Origin: Streptomyces sp. NRRL S-350
Lineage (GTDB): Bacteria; Actinomycetota; Actinomycetes; Streptomycetales; Streptomycetaceae
Direction: 5' to 3'
Assembly (NCBI RefSeq): GCF_000719705.1
Contig: NZ_JOHO01000012.1
Location: 105,957 to 169,956, forward strand
Length of the DNA stretch: 64,000 nt
Shown here: piece after piece, positions 26,337-34,965 of the stretch
How positions within the stretch are numbered: position 1 is the first letter of the stretch
Layout of the letters: each line of letters begins with the position of its first letter
Position numbers and translations under genes: made by a program
The notes under the pieces: generated by a model
Seen by the model: the letters and a program-made list of their open reading frames with translations, nothing else
What the model was told of the DNA's origin: nothing
Database searches by the model: none

Positions 26337-26735
26337 ATGCTGGTGCGCAGGCCCCCAATGGACGACGGACGGCACGGGCCGATACGAGAGACCGACCCCG
26401 TCGCCTCGGCCCTCGCCGGAGAGGACGTCCCGCATCTGGTCTGCCAGTGCGGCGTTGTCACGGGGGACTTCCACGGCCATGCTCTGCACGCCCACGACGT
26501 GCTCAAGGTTCCCGGCCCAGCGTGGCTGCCGGTCGGTGCCCGGCTCGCGCTCCTCCTGGCCGGTGGGGTCGCCCTGGCCATCGGCCTGATGCTGATCGCG
26601 GAGAGCCTGCTCGACGGAACCGCCCGAAAGGTCCTACTGGGCCTGGCCGGGCCAGCGGCCTTCGGCGTCACCATGGGCCTGGCCGTTCTGCTGCGCCCGT
26701 ACATCGTCCCGAACGGACGCCGCCCGGTCGGATAG
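26337..26735 (+). CDS. Membrane protein with two TM helices
   Basis: 132 residues from ATG 26337, behind GGAGGAG. The N-terminal half is soluble with HLVCQCGVVTG. Two membrane helices follow (LALLLAGGVALAIGLMLIAE; LAGPAAFGVTMGLAVLL). A TAGCCT at 26277-26282 could be its -10. No family recognised. Confidence 0.65.
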   Translation: MLVRRPPMDDGRHGPIRETDPVASALAGEDVPHLVCQCGVVTGDFHGHALHAHDVLKVPGPAWLPVGARLALLLAGGVALAIGLMLIAESLLDGTARKVLLGLAGPAAFGVTMGLAVLLRPYIVPNGRRPVG

Positions 26736-26786
26736 CCATGGCCGGAGCTGCCGCCGTGCTGCCGACATCGCTGGCTGGACCAGGGC

Positions 26787-27104
26787 TCAAGCGGCGCCGT
26801 CGTCCCAGACCGAATCCGGCTCGCTACGCCGCTGTTCGTTCCCCTTACCGTCACCGTCGACCCGGATCCGTGATGCCTTCAGTCCGACCCACTTCCACGC
26901 GATCTTGATGTACCTGGGCTCGTCACACCGGTTGTGGAAGTACACCGTGGTCGTGGCAAAGCCCGGTTCGTACGAGTATGCGAAGCAGCCGTCCACTCCG
27001 CGGGTCATTGTGCGGGTCGAGGCGGCCTCCGCCGTCGTGCTGGTGCCGATGAGCATCGACAGGGCCGCTGCCGCGACAACGACGGTTCGGCTCGGGTGAC
27101 GCAT
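26787..27104 (-). CDS. Small secreted protein with one Cys pair
   Basis: 105 residues from ATG 27104, behind GGGAGGG. A Sec signal peptide (MRHPSRTVVVAAAALSMLIG) ends at AEAA about residue 29. The mature part, about 75 residues, has CFAYS and NRCDEP, one probable disulfide, within a beta-sandwich-like pattern. Similar small secreted proteins are common in Streptomyces; function unknown. Confidence 0.7.
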   Translation of the reverse strand: MRHPSRTVVVAAAALSMLIGTSTTAEAASTRTMTRGVDGCFAYSYEPGFATTTVYFHNRCDEPRYIKIAWKWVGLKASRIRVDGDGKGNEQRRSEPDSVWDDGAA

Positions 27105-27399
27105 CGTCCCTCCCGGAAGTTCGGATGCCTGCGGGACTCGCGGCAGGCGCCTGGCCAACCGCGCAGACCGTGCGCAGGTTCGCCAAGATCACCCGGACAG
27201 CCGCCTCCGCCCCTCACTCCACCAGATGTGCAGCCGGGAACCGCCTTGGCAGGGTTCGCTCCGGGGGGCCTCCGCGCTGACGGGCTGTGCCGCTACGCCA
27301 CTCCTTCGAGTGGAGTCGGCCGCAGTCCTGCCCGGGCGGCAAATCGGCGACCGTAGGGTCGGTGGGGCGCAGAAGAGAAAGGCGAAGGGGAGCAGAGAC

Positions 27400-27942
27400 A
27401 TGCGAGTGACCTGCCAGCCCCGGCAGTCGACGGTCCACTCCGCGCTGCGCGCCGCAGGCTTTGTACCGTACCGACCGCTTGATCGGCATGACGGCCAAGT
27501 GGTGCCCGCACGCTCGGGCTACGTCCTGGAACCCGGCGAAGGGCCGGGAAGCCTGCGCCTGACCCATACCGACATCACCTGCGACGAGGACGCCGAAGCC
27601 GTTGCGCACCTGGACATGCGGCTCGCCCTGGACGCCGTGGACGGCCTCGTGACCCAGCAGGTCGACGCGGCCCGGGCGCGCAACGTCGCGGTGCACATCA
27701 CTGCGGACCGCAAGCTCACCGACACCGACACCGCGCTGCTGGCCGCCGCGGGTGATGGACTGCTGCTGCACCGGCGGGGCCGGTGGCGCGCTGCCGACGA
27801 GCCGGCCGACGCCCGGGTTACCGCAGACCTGCTGTTGTCCGGCTGGATCAGAACCGGCCGGGACGGTCACGCCGAGCTGACCGCCGCCGGCGCCGCCATC
27901 CTCGCCGCAGCACGGCCCGTCCCAGCCATCGATCTGCAGTAG
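27400..27942 (+). CDS. Hypothetical protein, 180 aa
   Basis: ATG 27400 lies seven bases behind GAAGGGGAG. Alpha/beta pattern with a possible winged-helix-like C-terminus (ADARVTADLLLSGWIRTG, HAELTAAGAAILAAA). No family recognised. The next gene follows after 109 bases on the same strand. Confidence 0.65.
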   Translation: MRVTCQPRQSTVHSALRAAGFVPYRPLDRHDGQVVPARSGYVLEPGEGPGSLRLTHTDITCDEDAEAVAHLDMRLALDAVDGLVTQQVDAARARNVAVHITADRKLTDTDTALLAAAGDGLLLHRRGRWRAADEPADARVTADLLLSGWIRTGRDGHAELTAAGAAILAAARPVPAIDLQ

Positions 27943-28051
27943 CTTGACGTCTCGGAGCACAGCACGACTGCTGAACCGGTGCCCGTTCTGGATGTCACTC
28001 GATGTGGTGATGACACCACTACGCCACTCATGGCTGCGGGACAATCGCGGC

Positions 28052-28630
28052 GTGTATAAGACTCTGAACCCAACCGAAGGTCAACTGCGTTCCGCGCTGG
28101 CGGCATTGGGCGTCGATATCCCGGCCGCGCTGGAGCACGAAGACGATGAGGTTCGCGCCGGGCTGCTCGCCGCGCACCTTCGCCGTGCGGCCGATCATGC
28201 CAGCTACAACCTGCTGTCCTCGGCGGACCAAGCCACCGTCTTGACCATCTCGGAGCACGCCACGCCGGGGGCCTGGCCCGTGGTCGAGGACCACCAGGCC
28301 GGGGTCCTCGGCCACCTCGGCCGGGCGGACGGCCACCTGGCCGTGCTTGCCTGCGACTTCTCCCCGCCCGGTGCCGTGGCGCTGAACACCGGCGGCGGCC
28401 GGATCGAGGAGGGCTTCGCCGCCGCAGCGGCCAAGCTGCTGGAGGCCGCCGACGAGGCGATCCGGTTTCGGTCGAGGCCGGACGGCGCCGACCGCGGGGA
28501 GGAGGAACTCCACGCGCAGCAGGTCATCGACCACTTGCACGAGGCGGAGGATCTCCTGAACCAGGCGCTGAACCGGCGGGATGCAGCGGCGGTCGGCGTG
28601 GAGGAGCTGCTCTTCCCCGAGCAGGGCTGA
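28052..28630 (+). CDS. Acidic helical hypothetical protein
   Basis: 192 residues from GTG 28052 (MYKTLNPTEGQLRSAL). Helices alternate with short loops (EVRAGLLAAHLRRAADHASY; HLHEAEDLLNQALNRRDAAA), ending in VGVEELLFPEQG. The last 51 bases are echoed 216 bases downstream (28784-28834). No family recognised. Confidence 0.65.
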   Translation: MYKTLNPTEGQLRSALAALGVDIPAALEHEDDEVRAGLLAAHLRRAADHASYNLLSSADQATVLTISEHATPGAWPVVEDHQAGVLGHLGRADGHLAVLACDFSPPGAVALNTGGGRIEEGFAAAAAKLLEAADEAIRFRSRPDGADRGEEELHAQQVIDHLHEAEDLLNQALNRRDAAAVGVEELLFPEQG

Positions 28631-28943
28631 TCTGGGCTGCCGCCCGCCGCCATAGCCTCAAGAGCCGGTGGGAGGAGCCCGGTGCGGTGGCCGACGAGAT
28701 CGACCTGATCCTGCGGCATGGCCACGAGCTCTGGCCGCGCACCGCCGCCGACGCTCGCTGACCCGGTCCGCCCTCGGCCGGTACTGAACCGGCGCGAGGC
28801 AACTGGAGTCGGAGTGGAGGAGCTGCTCTTCCCTGGAGGAGGCCGGCACGGGCCGAGCGGCGCGCTGAGGGCCGTTCTGCCAGCACCTCTACTGGGCGTC
28901 GAGCTCGGTCGGCCGGGTGGTGGTCGGGACGCGCTGGGCCTCC
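28631..28943. pseudogene. Intergenic region with degenerate duplicate of gene 3' end
   Basis: The stretch 28784-28834 repeats 28568-28618 with scattered changes and encodes LNRREATGVGVEELLFP in one frame, echoing LNRRDAAAVGVEELLFP. It has no start or intact reading frame of its own. A 24-codon frame at 28687-28761 with a nearby GGAGGAG is possible but not claimed. Otherwise nothing is seen. Confidence 0.5.
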
Positions 28944-30224
28944 CTACGACGGAGGCCCGGCGGGAAGTTCCCGTGACGGCACGCCAGGTGCCAAGACATA
29001 CTCCACCTGCTCCGCTCCGTACTCAACGAGGTGCCCCGTCACGCTCAGCCCCAGCCTCTCCAGGAGGCGCCGGGAGCGGTCGTTGGCGGCCTGGGTCACC
29101 GCCACGATCTCCCGCTCCGGTTCGGCGGCCCGCACCCAGCGCAGAACCTCGGCGACGGCCTCGGCGGCCAGCCCGCAGCCACCGGCGCTCGGCAGGAACT
29201 CGTAGGAGACCTCGGCCCGGCCCGCGGCACGATGGTCCTGGTCAACGGTGACTCTGCCGATCGGTGCCCCGTCGAGGGTGACCGTGAAGTGCCCGGGCCG
29301 CCCGGGGGCGTCAGCCAGGCGCTGGCCGACCTGGTCCGGGTCGACGGGCCCGCCCAGGTAGCGCCGGACGGCCGGGTCCGACCACAGGGTCCGCAGCAAC
29401 GGGTGGTCTCCCACTTCGACGGGGCGCAGCCGCAGCCGGTCGGTAGCCAGCGCCGCCGGCCACCGGGCCGGTCGCCACTGCGGGGTCTCGCCGGTCCGCG
29501 CCTGCGGGCGGGCGGCGCTCCAACGGGCGAGGAGCGGTGGCAGGTAGTCCACGACGAGGCCGAGGGCGGGCAGCTGCCCCGCGGAGGTTACGACCTCGAT
29601 CTGCTCCAGCTCTGGTTCGGCACCGGCGGCCAGCGTGGTGAGCAGTTCCTGGTGGTGCCGACGCAGGAGGGCTTCCGGTACGGGCGGAGCCGCGAAGTGG
29701 ATCCCGATGTTGCCGTGCTCGCCCTGGGACATCGCCCACGCCTGCAGGTCGTCGGGGTCGGTCCGCAGGCCGACTTCCTCCGCGAGTTCGCGGGCGGCAT
29801 GTCGGCGCAGGAAGGCCAGGTCGAGCGGCTGGCCGGCCGGTGGTGGTTCGACGCTTCCCCCCGGGAGCTGCCATCGGCCCGGGTGCGCCGTCCAGCCGGC
29901 CTCGCGCCCCACCACCAGGCCACCACCGGTCACCCGCTGCAGGACGGTCACGAAGACCGACGACGGCTTCCATGCGCTCGGGATCAGGCGCAGCGCCCGG
30001 TACCGGTAGGTGACCGGTGCCCAGGACAGGACCGGCCGCCCAGAGGCGCCAACCTGCAGCGCGACACAGGCGACTGCCGGCCCGTCGAACAGGGCCGGGT
30101 TCCCGGCGGTGTCTCGTGCCCAGATCCGGTCCATGGTGGCCCGCTCCTCGGCCGAGAGGACGGGTGCCGCGGTTTCGACCAGCTCCAGGTGCTGGGCGTC
30201 GAACAGCTCAACGGCGGGGCTCAC
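28944..30224 (-). CDS. Nudix hydrolase-GNAT acetyltransferase fusion
   Basis: 426 residues from GTG 30224, overlapping the previous stop by four bases. Residues 85-160 form a Nudix unit; the Nudix box is GSVEPP...RRHAARELAEEVGL (REUxEExGU present). Residues about 255-420 are a RimJ/RimL-type GNAT (TDRLRLRPVEVGDHPLLRTL; ANDRSRRLLERLGLSVTGHL). It may hydrolyse a nucleoside-diphosphate-linked intermediate and acylate an amine or peptide N-terminus. Last gene of the 38-29 kb operon. Fusion of these two domains is uncommon. Confidence 0.75.
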   Translation of the reverse strand: MSPAVELFDAQHLELVETAAPVLSAEERATMDRIWARDTAGNPALFDGPAVACVALQVGASGRPVLSWAPVTYRYRALRLIPSAWKPSSVFVTVLQRVTGGGLVVGREAGWTAHPGRWQLPGGSVEPPPAGQPLDLAFLRRHAARELAEEVGLRTDPDDLQAWAMSQGEHGNIGIHFAAPPVPEALLRRHHQELLTTLAAGAEPELEQIEVVTSAGQLPALGLVVDYLPPLLARWSAARPQARTGETPQWRPARWPAALATDRLRLRPVEVGDHPLLRTLWSDPAVRRYLGGPVDPDQVGQRLADAPGRPGHFTVTLDGAPIGRVTVDQDHRAAGRAEVSYEFLPSAGGCGLAAEAVAEVLRWVRAAEPEREIVAVTQAANDRSRRLLERLGLSVTGHLVEYGAEQVEYVLAPGVPSRELPAGPPS

Positions 30225-30898
30225 CTCGCATCGCCGGCTGCGTAGTCGCCCGCATCGTGGGGGAGCTGCGGGCGCGGCCAGGCGGGATCCGGTGCCCAGG
30301 CTGGCCAGGCGTCGGCGAAGGGCCCTCGACGGTCCTGGAGCAGCCCGAGGGCCTGCTCGCGGGCGGCCTCGACTTGGACGTGCAGGTGGTCGTCGATCAG
30401 GCCGAGGCGGCGGCCCTGGCGGTATTCATCGGTGTCCTTCCACCGGTACGAACTCAGGTCGGGCTCGACGACCAAGTCGACGAAGAGGTCGAAGGTGTCC
30501 AGGCCGATCTGGGTACGGGTGTAGGGGAGTTCGAAGTTGACGTACCAGCGCAACGGCTCGCCGGTCGCAGCGTCCTGGAAGGTGTGAACGCTGAAGTAAG
30601 CACCGGCCTCGAAGCGGGAGCGAAGCGTGGTCTTCTCCCATACCCAGGGGCCGAGTTGCCAGTCGCCGGCTGCGAGGTCTTCCAGGCCGGACTGGCGCAG
30701 GGCGTGGTCGCCGGTGCGCATCGCGTCCGACCACGTGGTTGGTCCGAGGCTGGTGAGTCCGGGCCAGTAGAGGAGTTCGAGGACGTCGCCGTCGTCGGTG
30801 AGGGTGCGGTAGGGCTGGGCGGACCAGACGCGCCCCTGGTGGATGTCGCGGCGCACAGCGGTGCTGCCGGGGGTGAACCGGGCGGTGGCGGTGGTCAT
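30221..30898 (-). CDS. DUF402 (FomD-like) domain protein
   Basis: 225 residues from ATG 30898. The core, WYVNFELPYTRTQIGLDTFD, then LFVDLVVEPD and DDHLHVQVEAAREQALGLL, is characteristic of DUF402 proteins. The family includes nucleoside-diphosphate hydrolases such as FomD of fosfomycin biosynthesis, which acts on a nucleotide-linked intermediate using conserved acidic residues and a metal. A phosphohydrolase role in the operon is inferred from family only. Confidence 0.75.
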   Translation of the reverse strand: MTTATARFTPGSTAVRRDIHQGRVWSAQPYRTLTDDGDVLELLYWPGLTSLGPTTWSDAMRTGDHALRQSGLEDLAAGDWQLGPWVWEKTTLRSRFEAGAYFSVHTFQDAATGEPLRWYVNFELPYTRTQIGLDTFDLFVDLVVEPDLSSYRWKDTDEYRQGRRLGLIDDHLHVQVEAAREQALGLLQDRRGPFADAWPAWAPDPAWPRPQLPHDAGDYAAGDAR

Positions 30899-30956
30899 GG
30901 CGCTCCGGGGTGTCGGGCCGCCGCCGCCTCGGGCCGGGCCCGGTGCGCTGCGCCGG

Positions 30957-31502
30957 TCAGAGGGGCGTGCGGAGCAGGAGGAGGTCGAGCACCGGTCCGT
31001 CGGGGCCGGGGCTGTAGGGGCCGGCGTACCGGTATCCCAGGCGATCGTAGAGCCGCCTGACGGGTCCGTTGCCCGGCATTGCGAGCAGCGACACCCATTC
31101 GGTGCGCAGCACGTCCAGCAGTGCGGTGTGGATGTCGGTGCCGACGCCGCGGCCCTGCCAGCCGGTGCGGACGGCGAGTTCGCAGATCCCGGCGAGGCTG
31201 TCGGTGTCGCGGGCCTCGGGGGTGATGACCGGCCGGAGCTGCTCGCCGTACCAGTAGGCGGGGGAGCACCGGAAGCCGTAGCCGAAGCCGACGAGCTGGC
31301 CCTCGGCGTAGGCGGCGATGAGGACGAAGCCGTCGTGGCGGGCGTGGCCGGTGATCTGGCGGCGCAGCGTGTCGGGGGTGAACCCGGCGGCGGCGACGTC
31401 GTCGTGGCCGGTATGGGCTTCGGCCCAGACGTCGGCGAGGGTGTCGAGCAGGTCGGTGGTGTCTCCGGCGCCGTAGCGCTGCAGGGCGAGGGCGGAGTTC
31501 AT
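30957..31502 (-). CDS. GNAT-family N-acetyltransferase
   Basis: 181 residues from ATG 31502. The acetyl-CoA loop is seen as ICELAVRTGWQGRGVGTDIH (R/QxxGxG/A), followed by the C-terminal MPGNGPVRRLYDRLGYRYAG. These are the standard GNAT motifs A and B. Substrate unknown; it sits inside the operon and probably modifies an amine of its product or of an immunity target. Confidence 0.8.
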   Translation of the reverse strand: MNSALALQRYGAGDTTDLLDTLADVWAEAHTGHDDVAAAGFTPDTLRRQITGHARHDGFVLIAAYAEGQLVGFGYGFRCSPAYWYGEQLRPVITPEARDTDSLAGICELAVRTGWQGRGVGTDIHTALLDVLRTEWVSLLAMPGNGPVRRLYDRLGYRYAGPYSPGPDGPVLDLLLLRTPL

Positions 31503-31551
31503 GTGGTCCTTCAGGCAACGGGCGGGAGGACGGCGTCAACTCGAGACGAGA

Positions 31552-32304
31552 TCATGCACTCTCCGCGAAGGCCCCGCCTTGCCAGCGGTCGGTGGGCGGG
31601 TCAAGGCGGGGGTGATCGGCTGCGCAGTCGACTGGCTGGTAGCCCAGGACGTCCCAGCCGGTACGGGGCCACCAGCTGCCGGGGTTGTCGGAGGTACCGA
31701 ACACCGACAGGTAGGGCTGCGGAAGCGGCCGGGTGGCGGCGGCGTAGATGAGCGCGGCGCTGTCGCGGGGGCTGAGCCAGGTGGCGGCGTGCCGGGGCTC
31801 GATGGGCCGCGGGCGGTGGCTGCCGATGCGCAGCGCCACGACCTCCAACCCGAACTTGCGGGCGTATAGCTGGCCGAGGGCTTCAACGGCGACCTTGCTG
31901 ACGGCGTAGAAGGAGTCGGGGGCGAGCTCGGCTCCTGGGGACAGCGGGTGGCCGGCGGGGTGCATGCCGACGACGTGGTGGCTGCTGGCGAGGACGACGC
32001 GCGGGACGCGGTGGCGGTGGGCGGCTTCCAGGACGTGGTGGGTGCCGGTGATGTTGTGCTGGAGCATCTCGGCGAGCGGGGCTTCCTGGCTGAGTCCTCC
32101 CAGGTGCACGACCACGCTCGCGCCCTCGGCAGCGGCGGTGACGGCCTGTTGGTCGCGCAGGTCGGCCGGGACGAACTCGGCGCCCGCCGGGACGGTGGCC
32201 GACGGGCGCAGGTCGGTCAGGCGCAGCGGGATGCCGAGGGCGGCCAGGCGCGGAGCCAGGTCGAGGCCGATGCCGCCCGCTGCGCCGGTGATGAGCCAGG
32301 TCAC
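31552..32304 (-). CDS. NAD-dependent SDR, uronate dehydrogenase-like
   Basis: 250 residues from GTG 32304, overlapping the CofE-like gene by four bases. A nucleotide-binding TGAAGGIG lies at residues 6-13, catalytic SFYAVSK (YxxxK) near 145, and ASSHHVVGMHP matches the uronate dehydrogenase signature. The terminal RIGSHRPRP and ATWLSPRD segments also fit that family. The known reaction oxidises a hexuronate to its lactone with NAD. Here it probably oxidises or epimerises a sugar-derived intermediate. Confidence 0.8.
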   Translation of the reverse strand: MTWLITGAAGGIGLDLAPRLAALGIPLRLTDLRPSATVPAGAEFVPADLRDQQAVTAAAEGASVVVHLGGLSQEAPLAEMLQHNITGTHHVLEAAHRHRVPRVVLASSHHVVGMHPAGHPLSPGAELAPDSFYAVSKVAVEALGQLYARKFGLEVVALRIGSHRPRPIEPRHAATWLSPRDSAALIYAAATRPLPQPYLSVFGTSDNPGSWWPRTGWDVLGYQPVDCAADHPRLDPPTDRWQGGAFAESA

Positions 32305-33041
32305 GGGCGGGTGCCGTGGTGCAGCATGGAGCGGACCCCGTCGTCGCTCGGCTCGTAGGCGATGCCGCGCAGGACGGCGACCGGGGCGCCACGGCCGCGC
32401 TGGCCGAGGATCAGTCCGGCGGCGGCGGCGACCATGTCGGTGAAGGTCTCTTCCTGCCGCTTCGTCTTGCCGCCAGGCTCCGTGTGTTCGGTGACGCGCA
32501 GCGGGGCGATGCCGGCGGCGCCGATGGAGATGACGGTGGCGCCGCGCCGGTCGGCCCGGCCGTCGGAGTCGGCGATCACCACGGCGACGTGAGCACCGGT
32601 GGCGGTGATGATCGCGTCGCGTAGGTGGCGGGCGGAGGCGTCCGGGTCGGCGGGCAGCAGCCACGCGCCGTCCGGGCCGTCGCGGTCGATCCCGGCGGAG
32701 GTGAGCTGGTAGCCCAGGTGGTGCCGGGCGATGATCGGGCCGCTCGGGGTGGCCAGAAAGTGCTCGTCGGACTCAGCGAGGATCAGCTCGGTGATCTCGG
32801 CGGGCTTGCCGGTGGCGGCGGACAGGGCCAGGGCCTCCGGGCCGGGTGTCACGGTGGCCAGGTCGACCCGGCGCTTCTCCGCGATGCTGACGACCTTGGA
32901 GGCGACCACGACGATGTCGCCGCCCTGGAGCTGCGCCTGCTGCTCGCGCAGCGCGGTGGTGATGAGGTCGGCGAGGTCGTCGCCTTCGGTGACGGTCGGG
33001 AAGGGCTCCACGGCGAAGGCGGAGAGCGCGGTGGTGGTCAT
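32301..33041 (-). CDS. CofE-like F420-0:gamma-glutamyl ligase family protein
   Basis: 246 residues from ATG 33041, overlapping the glycosyltransferase stop (ATGA). GDIVVVASKVVSIAEKRRVD at the start and VIADSDGRADRRGATVISIGAAGI plus GGKTKRQEETFTDMVAAAAG match the CofE/FbiB ligase fold that adds glutamate to F420-0 with GTP. No F420 genes are nearby, so this copy probably joins an amino acid to a carboxylate or phosphate-bearing intermediate of the local pathway. Confidence 0.75.
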   Translation of the reverse strand: MTTTALSAFAVEPFPTVTEGDDLADLITTALREQQAQLQGGDIVVVASKVVSIAEKRRVDLATVTPGPEALALSAATGKPAEITELILAESDEHFLATPSGPIIARHHLGYQLTSAGIDRDGPDGAWLLPADPDASARHLRDAIITATGAHVAVVIADSDGRADRRGATVISIGAAGIAPLRVTEHTEPGGKTKRQEETFTDMVAAAAGLILGQRGRGAPVAVLRGIAYEPSDDGVRSMLHHGTRP

Positions 33042-34090
33042 CGGGTGCTCCGGGTGACGGTGGCCAGGTGGTCGGCCAGGTCGGCGTGGGCGATGGCGAG
33101 CTGGCGAGCGCGCTGCTCGGGGGCGGCGGCCCGGGCGGTGGTGAGCCAGGTCCGTACGCGGTCGAGGTAGTGCGGCCACAGGTAGGCGGCGGCGGTGCGG
33201 GGCGTGGCCCCGTTGATCACCATCTGCCAGGAAGCGGCTACGTGGTGTGGCCACGGGTGGGCATCGTAGCGCGCAGCGGTCGGGCCGAGGGAATCCAGCG
33301 CGGTCAGCATCTGCTGCAGGCGCTCGCCGGTCAGCGGCCGGTCGGCCACCCGGTAGTCGGCGGGCCCGGGTGCCGGCTGGGGCGCGTGGCGGGGTGCGTA
33401 GGCGAGGAGGACGGGGACGGCCTGGGCGAAGATCGTGGGCAGGTGCGGGAATGAGGGGGCGTGCAATTTGGGGGCGTCGAGCCGGACCGAGGTGATGGTG
33501 TGGCGGGCGGCGGAGGCGAGCAGGAGGAAGGCGTCGATGCCGTACCCGGCCACGGCGTCGGCGAGCTCTCGGTCCGCGCTGGGAGCGGCGCCGAGGACGT
33601 CGTCGGCCGCGGTGGCGGACAGCGCGACGTCTCCCGCCAGCGGCTGGGGGACGTCGAAGCCGGTGGTGGCGGCGATCAGCGGCCGGGCCAGGTGGACGGT
33701 GAGGTTCGCCTCGTCCCAGAACCGGGGGTAGTCGGCGATGGCCAGCCCGGCGTCGGCCCGCACCGCGTCCAGCAGCGCCCGGTAGACGGCCGGGTCCGGG
33801 TGGTGGGTGTCGGTGTCGGCCAGCAGCACCGGCCCGTCGGGGCGGACGCGGTGCAGGGCGGCGAGGACCTGGGCGCCCTTGCCGCGGGGCAGGTCGGTCA
33901 ACTGCAGGGTGCGGGAGCGGGTCGCGGTGGCCGCGAACGCGGCGGCGGTGGCCGGGGTGTCGGAGGAGTCGGCGTGCACGATCAGGGCGCGGGCGTCGTC
34001 GAGGGCGGCGTCGACCGCCTTGGTGACGGTGGCGACGGTGTCCGGCTCGTTGCGGCTGGGCAGCACGGCGACACCGGGGGAGCGGGTCAT
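33038..34090 (-). CDS. GT-A family glycosyltransferase
   Basis: 350 residues from ATG 34090, coupled on both sides by four-base overlaps. The N-terminus GVAVLPSRNEPDTVATVTKA and a VLLADTDTHHPD (DxD region) are typical of GT2-like family enzymes, such as the glucosyl-3-phosphoglycerate synthases. The C-terminal half is helical, with WPHHVAASWQM. It probably transfers a sugar from a nucleotide donor. Substrate unknown. Confidence 0.7.
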   Translation of the reverse strand: MTRSPGVAVLPSRNEPDTVATVTKAVDAALDDARALIVHADSSDTPATAAAFAATATRSRTLQLTDLPRGKGAQVLAALHRVRPDGPVLLADTDTHHPDPAVYRALLDAVRADAGLAIADYPRFWDEANLTVHLARPLIAATTGFDVPQPLAGDVALSATAADDVLGAAPSADRELADAVAGYGIDAFLLLASAARHTITSVRLDAPKLHAPSFPHLPTIFAQAVPVLLAYAPRHAPQPAPGPADYRVADRPLTGERLQQMLTALDSLGPTAARYDAHPWPHHVAASWQMVINGATPRTAAAYLWPHYLDRVRTWLTTARAAAPEQRARQLAIAHADLADHLATVTRSTR

Positions 34091-34965
34091 CGGTTGTACT
34101 CCCTCGCGATCAGTTCGGCGGCGGCCCGCGCGCCGGCCGCCTGTAGGTAGAGGTAGGGGGTGCGCTCCAAGCGGTCCAGCAGATGGGAGCGCCAGCGGGC
34201 ACAGTCCGGGGTGTCGATCGGCCAGACCGGCCCGTACGGCGTGCCGCTGACGCCGGTCAGCGGGGTGGGCAGGCCGGAGATGTAGCGGGCGAGCATCTCG
34301 TGCAGGCGCAGCCGCTCGTTCACGCTGAACGGCGTCGCGGCCAGCAGTCGCCCGGAGCCGGCCGCCGGGTGCACGCCCAGGCGCACGATCAGGGCGAGCG
34401 GCGTCGGCCGGTCGGCGAACGGGGCGAGGTCGACGATCGGCTTGGGCAGGTGGTGCAGCGCAGGGTCGGCCGGGCGCACCGCAGCGGTGGGCTTGCCGGG
34501 CAGCACGCTCAGGGTGCCGTCGGCGTCTTCGGCGAGGACGACCAGGTCGTCTCCGGCGTGCGTCCAGCCGAGTTCGCCGAGGGCGAGGGTGGTGGTGGTC
34601 TTGCCCGTGCCCTTGCTGCCGAGCAGCAGGACGGCCCGGCCGTCGGGGGCGACGGCGGCGTTGGCGTGCACGCTCACCCGGTGCTGCTGTTGGCGCAGCC
34701 GCTCCAGCGCGGTGTAGGTGACGTAGGCCAGGGTGTCGGTGCGCAGCTGCCGGGCCGGCAGGCTCAGGCGGATGGCGTGGTCGTCGGCGCTGACGGAGCA
34801 GGGGCCGGAGGTGATGTCGAGGAGGACGGGCCCGGCGGCCGGGCCGAGGTGCCAGCCGCCGGGCAGCATGCGGGCCGCCCGGGCGGCGGCCGTCGGGTCC
34901 GCGCCGTCGGGCAGGCGCAGGACGGCGGTGACGTGGCCGGTGGTCACGGCCGCCGTGGTGTTCAT
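34087..34965 (-). CDS. HprK-like P-loop kinase
   Basis: 292 residues from ATG 34965, overlapping the MAT stop. After a 100-residue N-terminal domain comes GSKGTGKT (116-123) and LGWTHAGDDLVVLAEDADGT, the layout of the HPr kinase/phosphorylase fold. Such HprK-like proteins occur in secondary metabolite clusters, where some phosphorylate peptide or small-molecule hydroxyls (for example the lasso peptide kinase of paeninodin). No HPr partner is present. Confidence 0.7.
   Translation of the reverse strand: MNTTAAVTTGHVTAVLRLPDGADPTAAARAARMLPGGWHLGPAAGPVLLDITSGPCSVSADDHAIRLSLPARQLRTDTLAYVTYTALERLRQQQHRVSVHANAAVAPDGRAVLLLGSKGTGKTTTTLALGELGWTHAGDDLVVLAEDADGTLSVLPGKPTAAVRPADPALHHLPKPIVDLAPFADRPTPLALIVRLGVHPAAGSGRLLAATPFSVNERLRLHEMLARYISGLPTPLTGVSGTPYGPVWPIDTPDCARWRSHLLDRLERTPYLYLQAAGARAAAELIAREYNR

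Noticed and set aside
28687..28761. 24-codon ORF with a nearby GGAGGAG
   Set aside because: Very short and inside a region of decayed duplicate. No hairpin or operon context, unlike the 38010 mini-ORF.
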